IMG/VR virus record: IMGVR_UViG_3300020419_000061
Location: 1 to 30,073 of that record
DNA from: a virus
Length of the DNA: 30,073 bases
Direction: 5' to 3' (one strand)
Positions 26,673 to 30,073 of the stretch are shown here, piece after piece. A program made the translations under genes and the position numbers. The notes beneath the pieces were generated by a model, which saw only the letters and a program-made list of their open reading frames with translations, was not told where the DNA came from and searched no databases. The stretch's first letter is position 1. Each line of letters opens with the position of its first letter.

Positions 26673-27008
26673 TTACCAAGTGGTCATTATGTGCATTCCG
26701 TTGTCAAAATCTCTTACAAGACCTCTACCACTCTGTAAAAACCAATTCCAGTTTTTCTGAAACACTCTAGCACCATTTAGAAATTCTGAGCATATAGCGT
26801 TTAATCTGCTCTTAGTGGTGTTAGATTGCCAACCGCCATCGAATAATGTAACCTCAACAACATTGCCATCCCTATAGATAGTTGCTATCAAATTGCTATG
26901 TAAGTAAACTCTAGACTCGTTACCAGTTGTAAAAATCGCTGTGTTACCAGATGTGAAATTTGTTTGATTGCGAAGTGCATTGTTCATTCTCATTTCGATT
27001 TTTCTCAT
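26673..27008 (-). CDS. Conserved phage hypothetical protein (111 aa)
   Basis: The core FTSGNTAIFTTGNESRVYLHSNLIATIYRDG with GGWQSNTTKSRLNAIC resembles a short beta-strand protein frequently found in marine phages, with T-S-G-N-T, a V-x-L-H-x-N-x-I-A strand and a W-x-[ST]-x-T-T-x-S-R-L-N motif. Its function is unknown. It is first in the transcript from cassette A, with an AAAGGAG ribosome site about 9 bases before the ATG. ATGs at codons 6 and 8 are alternative starts. Confidence 0.75.
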   Translation of the reverse strand: MRKIEMRMNNALRNQTNFTSGNTAIFTTGNESRVYLHSNLIATIYRDGNVVEVTLFDGGWQSNTTKSRLNAICSEFLNGARVFQKNWNWFLQSGRGLVRDFDNGMHIMTTW

Positions 27009-27017
27009 TTGGATTTT

Positions 27018-27098
27018 CTCCTTTGTTGCTTATAGTACTATTATAGAGGATTGACACCTGTATTCAATACAGAATGTGACACTAATAAAAGTGTCACA
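27018..27098 (-). promoter_or_regulatory. Early promoter cassette, copy A
   Basis: The -35 box TTGAAT (27062-27067), 16 bases of spacer and the -10 box TATAAT (27040-27045) lead to AAAGGAG. Upstream lies a perfect inverted repeat, TGTGACAC (27075-27082) and GTGTCACA (27091-27098), with an eight-base loop. It drives the 111-codon gene. Confidence 0.75.
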
Positions 27099-27113
27099 AG
27101 ATCGATTGACTTT

Positions 27114-27506
27114 TTAGTATTTCATCATCTTATTATCGATAAGGATAACAGTATAGAATTTTCTTAAAAGATTTCTGTATTTGATAGTCTGCATATCATA
27201 ATCGGCATCTTTAACAAATGCAATATAGGATACAGTTGAAAATTTTGTTTTGTCAATATGGATTGCTCTATAATCGTCTGCTGAAATATCATCCTGTGGA
27301 ATATCGTAAACAACTTTACCTACTACATTACCACCGATGAGAATATTTGCAAATGCTCCTCTCTGGTCGTATTTGTGATGCAATGATACGTTATTTTTCC
27401 AACTGCCATTACCATATGAATCGATTGCTGTTAAAAGTAACCTCTGGTAGGTGTCTAACCTTACTGTCTTGTTAGAGTGCTTTGCAAGTACTTTTGTGAA
27501 ACCCAT
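27114..27506 (-). CDS. Hypothetical protein (130 aa)
   Basis: The product begins MGFTKVLAKHSNKTVRLDTYQR and has a central GGNVVGKVVYDIPQ strand region with a basic C-terminal helix (YRNLLRKFYTVILID). It has the look of a small soluble early protein. I do not recognise a family. It is the only gene in its transcript, between cassettes B and A, with an AAAGGA ribosome site in the cassette. Confidence 0.7.
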   Translation of the reverse strand: MGFTKVLAKHSNKTVRLDTYQRLLLTAIDSYGNGSWKNNVSLHHKYDQRGAFANILIGGNVVGKVVYDIPQDDISADDYRAIHIDKTKFSTVSYIAFVKDADYDMQTIKYRNLLRKFYTVILIDNKMMKY

Positions 27507-27514
27507 AATTTTTT

Positions 27515-27591
27515 TCCTTTGTTGCTATACCTCTATTATAGTGGGTTGACACCTGTATTCAACATTGATTGTGACACTAATTAAACTGTCA
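27515..27591 (-). promoter_or_regulatory. Early promoter cassette, copy B
   Basis: TTGAAT (27557-27562), 16-base spacer, TATAAT (27535-27540), then AAAGGA before the ATG at 27506. The weaker inverted repeat TGACA (27572-27576)/TGTCA (27587-27591) holds the stop codon of the upstream gene in its loop. Confidence 0.75.
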
Positions 27592-27835
27592 TAGGGGTCA
27601 TTGACTCTATTAAATCTATCTGCTTATAGTCGTAAACAGGCATTTTATAATGTACATTATTTGTTAAATGCAACTGTGGACTTGTTTCCTCGTCATATCT
27701 AACAAATACCTGATAATTGGAACCTCGAAATCTTACATAATCCCCAACTCCAATATCCTGGAATTTCTTATACTTTTGTAATTTAAGTTCACTCATAAGA
27801 ATTTGATTGTATAGGTTTTCAGATAATGGTTGCAT
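27581..27835 (-). CDS. Hypothetical protein (84 aa)
   Basis: The sequence runs MQPLSENLYNQILMSELKLQK, then GVGDYVRFRGSNYQVFVRYDEE and a C-terminal YDYKQIDLIESM. The G-D-x-V-x-F-x-G-x-x-Y-x-V strand pattern suggests a small beta-barrel of the KOW or SH3 kind, as in many short phage proteins; this is an inference from pattern only. The ATG overlaps the stop of the preceding gene (TAATG), so the two are probably coupled. The stop lies inside cassette B. Confidence 0.7.
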   Translation of the reverse strand: MQPLSENLYNQILMSELKLQKYKKFQDIGVGDYVRFRGSNYQVFVRYDEETSPQLHLTNNVHYKMPVYDYKQIDLIESMTPMTV

Positions 27836-28035
27836 TATTCAATACCTCCATTTATGTAAGGTAAAAGCATCCATTGATATTTGTGGATTGCTTCATTTGG
27901 GTCGATTCCGTCAACAATGTACTCTTCAAAAACTGCTTTACTGTCTTCGATACGATTGTCTTCTACCAACTTACCTAAACGTTGATAATAATGCTCTGTA
28001 AGTTGGTCGATGATCTGCTCTCTGTCAATTTCCAT
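27835..28035 (-). CDS. Hypothetical helical protein (66 aa)
   Basis: MEIDREQIIDQLTEHYYQRLGKLVEDN begins an acidic, mostly helical protein with WMLLPYINGGIE at the end. No family is recognised. The 26-base gap before the ATG contains short ATTC repeats and no clear ribosome site, so expression may depend on readthrough from the nuclease-like gene. The stop overlaps the next start (TAATG). Confidence 0.7.
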   Translation of the reverse strand: MEIDREQIIDQLTEHYYQRLGKLVEDNRIEDSKAVFEEYIVDGIDPNEAIHKYQWMLLPYINGGIE

Positions 28036-28061
28036 AATAATAAAATGAATGAATGAGTGAA

Positions 28062-28580
28062 TTAAATAATTTGTAACCCAACTGAATGGATATACTTTTC
28101 AGATAGGGTATATCCAAGTCTAGGGTCTTTTTTAACCTTAGTTGAGTGGAATTGCCTTTCAAGGTTAGGTAATAGTTTATCATAGACTTGCTTCGCTGTA
28201 AGTCTCCATACCTCAACAATTTTACCATCCTCATATCTGGCGAAATAGTGATGATGGTATTTTCCTATCTTTTCATTAAGGATATATTCAACTTGCTTTT
28301 CCCAAGTGTCTTGAACTGAAATACCATTATAAGTTGCTGTTAATTTCTTGCCAATAGTTGACTTATATTCTACTGGTAGGTCATACTTATCGTAAGCATC
28401 CGCACCAGAATAGTCATCCGCAACCCTGTGACCTAAAATCCCTGCCATATGGATTTCTCTTGATCTGGCATATGAAAATGGGTCTCCCCATCCTTCATTA
28501 TTACAGATTTCATACATTTCTTCAAAGAGTCTTGTATATCTCTGTTCTGCTGTTTCTCTTATCATCGGTAATGAGATCAT
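28062..28580 (-). CDS. PD-(D/E)XK nuclease-like protein (172 aa)
   Basis: I start the gene at the ATG at 28580. A TTG 15 codons upstream would place coding sequence over the promoter and is rejected. The core SGADAYDKYDLPVEYKST carries the PD-(D/E)XK pattern: Asp61, then Glu71-x-Lys73 on the following strand, as in restriction-type and phage endonucleases. REIHMAGILGHRVADD comes just before and resembles the helix that precedes the core. The region HHHYFARYEDGKIVEVWRL near 107-125 could be the next strand pair. A role in host DNA breakdown or phage DNA processing is likely but not proven. There is no methylase neighbour, so a restriction system is not suggested. Confidence 0.55.
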   Translation of the reverse strand: MISLPMIRETAEQRYTRLFEEMYEICNNEGWGDPFSYARSREIHMAGILGHRVADDYSGADAYDKYDLPVEYKSTIGKKLTATYNGISVQDTWEKQVEYILNEKIGKYHHHYFARYEDGKIVEVWRLTAKQVYDKLLPNLERQFHSTKVKKDPRLGYTLSEKYIHSVGLQII

Positions 28581-28584
28581 TTTT

Positions 28585-28658
28585 TTTGTTTGAATTACTT
28601 TTATTATAAGGGATTTTATACCCAATTCTAGGTAGAGTGTGACACATAATTAACTGTC
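28585..28658 (-). promoter_or_regulatory. Early promoter cassette, copy C (diverged)
   Basis: TAGAAT (28625-28630), 16-base spacer, TATAAT (28603-28608). The inverted repeat is reduced to GACA/TGTC (28641-28644, 28655-28658), with the stop of the upstream gene in its loop. There is no clear AAAGGA site; the leader before the nuclease-like ATG is A-rich. Confidence 0.6.
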
Positions 28659-28838
28659 CTTCCAGAAGTTATAAAGTACATCATTTGTGTTAACGTTTTC
28701 AACATAACTAAATCCGTGGTCAAGTGCCATTTCTTCACAAAATCTTTTAGCACTATCGAAACAACCTGTTAAAACTTCAGATTGTCCGATAGGTGTATCA
28801 GGTGTTACAATTTTGAACTCTAGGTCTCCGTATCTCAT
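28650..28838 (-). CDS. Hypothetical protein (62 aa)
   Basis: MRYGDLEFKIVTPDTPIGQSE is followed by a helix (CFDSAKRFCEEMALDHGF) and VLYNFWKDS. It is a compact alpha/beta protein with two Cys. A GAGGAG site lies 8 bases before the ATG, overlapping the end of the upstream gene. No family is recognised. It is second in the two-gene transcript of cassette D. Confidence 0.7.
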   Translation of the reverse strand: MRYGDLEFKIVTPDTPIGQSEVLTGCFDSAKRFCEEMALDHGFSYVENVNTNDVLYNFWKDS

Positions 28839-28840
28839 TT

Positions 28841-29029
28841 TTAAACTCCTCTTACGTTATTTGAAAGATTTGTTTCTGTCGCTTGACATACATTGTCAAC
28901 TAGGTTATCGAATGTTTGAACATCCCAACCTTTTTGCTCTGGAATATCTAACTCATATGCCATCATAACGAGGTCATATAAGAACTCATACTGTGATGAT
29001 GTGACTTCGATGTTTAAACCTTTTTTCAT
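28841..29029 (-). CDS. Hypothetical protein (62 aa)
   Basis: MKKGLNIEVTSSQYEFLYDLVMMAYELDIPEQ begins a protein whose two helices (residues about 11-27 and 41-55) are preceded by a short strand. Acidic overall. An ideal AAAGGAG ribosome site sits 6 bases before the ATG, just after cassette D, so it should be well translated. No family is recognised. Confidence 0.7.
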   Translation of the reverse strand: MKKGLNIEVTSSQYEFLYDLVMMAYELDIPEQKGWDVQTFDNLVDNVCQATETNLSNNVRGV

Positions 29030-29030
29030 A

Positions 29031-29110
29031 AATCTCCTTTGTTTCTATAGTTCTATTATAAAGGATTGAATCCTGTATTCAACATTTAATGTGACACTAA
29101 TAAAACTGTC
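29031..29110 (-). promoter_or_regulatory. Early promoter cassette, copy D
   Basis: TTGAAT (29077-29082), 16-base spacer, TATAAT (29055-29060), then AAAGGAG and the ATG at 29029. The remnant inverted repeat GACA (29093-29096)/TGTC (29107-29110) stands upstream. Confidence 0.75.
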
Positions 29111-29114
29111 CACT

Positions 29115-29276
29115 TTAACTTGACTTGTGATAAAATCTCTGATCTAATTCTAAGTCTCGGATGACATATTTACAGGCAATTCTTAAATCCTCGTCATCTA
29201 TCTCATAATCAGCAAATTCAACAATTTCATAAATTTTGTTGTATAACTGATACATTTGATTATCGTTAGTTCTCAT
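29115..29276 (-). CDS. Hypothetical protein (53 aa)
   Basis: MRTNDNQMYQLYNKIYEIVEF, then ADYEIDDEDLRIACKYVIRDLE. A small, mostly helical acidic protein. It is the last of five tightly packed small genes and its ATG overlaps the previous stop (TAATG). No family is recognised; small phage proteins of this kind often act on host enzymes, but nothing here shows that. Confidence 0.65.
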   Translation of the reverse strand: MRTNDNQMYQLYNKIYEIVEFADYEIDDEDLRIACKYVIRDLELDQRFYHKSS

Positions 29277-29452
29277 TAATCTATCCTCTCGTCATAAATG
29301 CGAATTGATAACTCTGCATCCTGAGTTAATGTAATGCCCTCATCGTCAAGTGCCTTCCATATCAGGTTAGCAAGTTTTGAGTGCTTATCCTCTGGGATGA
29401 CTTCCCATAAATTGATGTATCCATCAAGTTCTAATGATTGTTTGTAATTCAT
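29276..29452 (-). CDS. Hypothetical protein (58 aa)
   Basis: MNYKQSLELDGYINLWEVIPEDKHSKLANLIWKALDDEG and a tail ending YDERID. Helical and acidic. The ATG directly abuts the stop of the previous gene (TAAATG), and the stop overlaps the next start (TAATG). Not a family I can name. Confidence 0.65.
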   Translation of the reverse strand: MNYKQSLELDGYINLWEVIPEDKHSKLANLIWKALDDEGITLTQDAELSIRIYDERID

Positions 29453-29620
29453 TTAAAAATCCTCAACTGTGAGATTGTTTACTGCATCAAAACATTTTTC
29501 TTGCATAGAGTCAAATGCTGAATTATCATACAAGTTGTTTCTATACTTGTCTGTTTTTGGGTGGCATAATAACTGAGTTAGTGATTGATGCTCTTCTATT
29601 GTTAACTTAATTAGTGGCAT
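29453..29620 (-). CDS. Hypothetical protein (55 aa)
   Basis: MPLIKLTIEEHQSLTQLLCHP, then a helix ending CFDAVNNLTVEDF. It has two Cys (19 and 45). The ATG overlaps the stop of the 51-codon gene (TAATG) and the stop abuts the next ATG. No family is recognised. Confidence 0.65.
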   Translation of the reverse strand: MPLIKLTIEEHQSLTQLLCHPKTDKYRNNLYDNSAFDSMQEKCFDAVNNLTVEDF

Positions 29621-29775
29621 TATCCCATATCCTCAAATCTTTTATAAGCAAGTTCGGATGCTTCCTTTTCAATATTTAATCTTGAAATTACATCCCACTT
29701 ATACTTTTCAAATAATTCTGCTAAACACTCTTCATAAAGTGTTTCTAGCAACTGGTCATTTACTGGGTGTGACAT
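29620..29775 (-). CDS. Hypothetical protein (51 aa)
   Basis: MSHPVNDQLLETLYEECLAELFEKYKWDVISRLNIEKE and a tail ending FEDMG. Almost entirely helical with heptad-like Leu spacing, so a dimer or partner-binding helix is plausible. The ATG directly abuts the stop of the first gene in the run. No family is recognised. Confidence 0.65.
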   Translation of the reverse strand: MSHPVNDQLLETLYEECLAELFEKYKWDVISRLNIEKEASELAYKRFEDMG

Positions 29776-29910
29776 TTAAACTTCCTCCCAGTAAACTGTA
29801 TCAATTTTCTTGTATAGGTCTGCAACTTTGCAACCCTTACGTCTAGCAACTTGTCTTGCTATCATTGCTTCCCATCTTAGGAATGATTCATAACGTTGTT
29901 TGTTGGTCAT
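29776..29910 (-). CDS. Hypothetical basic protein (44 aa)
   Basis: MTNKQRYESFLRWEAMIARQ, then VARRKGCKVADLYKKIDTVYWEEV. Basic and helical. The AAAGGA ribosome site of cassette E is 7 bases before the ATG. It leads a five-gene run of minimal genes (29910 to 29115) with no intergenic space. Function unknown; a nucleic acid or protein-binding role would be a guess. Confidence 0.7.
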   Translation of the reverse strand: MTNKQRYESFLRWEAMIARQVARRKGCKVADLYKKIDTVYWEEV

Positions 29911-29914
29911 TTTT

Positions 29915-29994
29915 TTCCTTTGTTTCTATACTACTATTATAAGGGATGGATACCTGTATTCAACAAATAATGTGACACTAATAAAACTGGCACA
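29915..29994 (-). promoter_or_regulatory. Early promoter cassette, copy E
   Basis: TTGAAT (29958-29963), 16-base spacer, TATAAT (29936-29941), then AAAGGA. Upstream is TGTGACAC (29971-29978) with a mismatched partner arm around 29987-29994. It drives the five-gene run starting at 29910. Confidence 0.75.
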
Positions 29995-30006
29995 CTACCA
30001 CTTGAC

Positions 30007-30073
30007 TTAATCATAAAGTGGATAATAAACTTCGGTGTCAACTGCGTGTTTCATTGTCTCATACATTGAAAAT
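30007..30073 (-). CDS. C-terminal end of a further small gene, partial
   Basis: The last codons read MYETMKHAVDTEVYYPLYD and stop at 30007. The frame is open to the right edge, so the gene may begin at the ATG at 30066 or beyond the window. The stop lies just upstream of cassette E, as seen with other operon ends here. Nothing can be said of its function. Confidence 0.5.
   Translation of the reverse strand, partial: FSMYETMKHAVDTEVYYPLYD

Noticed and set aside
28581-28625. N-terminal extension of the nuclease-like gene from a TTG
   Set aside because: It would cover the -10 box and begin at the edge of the -35 box of cassette C.
27018-29994. CRISPR array or transposon ends from the repeated GTGACAC elements
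   Set aside because: Copies are spaced by whole operons, not by short spacers, and each contains a promoter and ribosome site. There is no transposase.

Overview
The window looks like part of the genome of a marine T4-like myovirus, most like those infecting Synechococcus or Prochlorococcus. The evidence is recognisable T4-type baseplate wedge genes (gp25, gp6) next to a PAAR spike-tip protein, low GC, giant glycine-tyrosine-repeat structural proteins with a YHYH domain, phage 2-oxoglutarate oxygenase-like genes and a dense run of tiny early-type genes. Every gene I can support lies on the minus strand, so transcription runs from right to left. The host is inferred from gene families only; no photosynthesis gene is present to confirm it.

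Right part (about 30073-25100): small, mostly unrecognised genes in short operons, often joined by TAATG or ATG-abutting junctions. Five of these operons begin with a near-identical cassette of about 80 bp. Each has a TTGAAT-like -35 box, exactly 16 bp of spacer, a TATAAT -10 box and an AAAGGA ribosome site, with a GTGACAC inverted repeat behind it. Two further promoters match the sigma-70 consensus perfectly (TTGACA, 17 bp, TATAAT), and each has a perfect palindrome over the predicted start of transcription. Recognisable products are a PD-(D/E)XK nuclease-like protein, a 2-oxoglutarate oxygenase-like protein that seems to have lost metal ligands, and a degenerate NUMOD4/HNH protein.

Middle part (about 24983-16433): an NlpC/P60 peptidase-like protein, an AbrB/MazE-like small protein, a second and intact-looking 2OG-Fe(II) oxygenase, a 1136-residue structural protein, a small membrane protein, a PAAR spike-tip protein, a 37-residue protein, gp25 and gp6. 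CTAAATA or GATAAATA motifs resembling T4-type late promoters lie shortly before several of these genes.

Left part (16420-1): one uninterrupted minus-strand reading frame of at least 5473 codons that runs off the left edge. It begins 12 bases after gp6. From N to C terminus it carries a baseplate-like N-terminal region, glycine-tyrosine repeat arrays, a YHYH domain, a beta-propeller-like region, two concanavalin/laminin-G-like domains, repeated Cys/Asp helical modules and fibre-like repeats. I infer a baseplate-anchored protein that reaches the cell surface. There are no convincing plus-strand genes, tRNAs, CRISPR arrays or insertion sequences.
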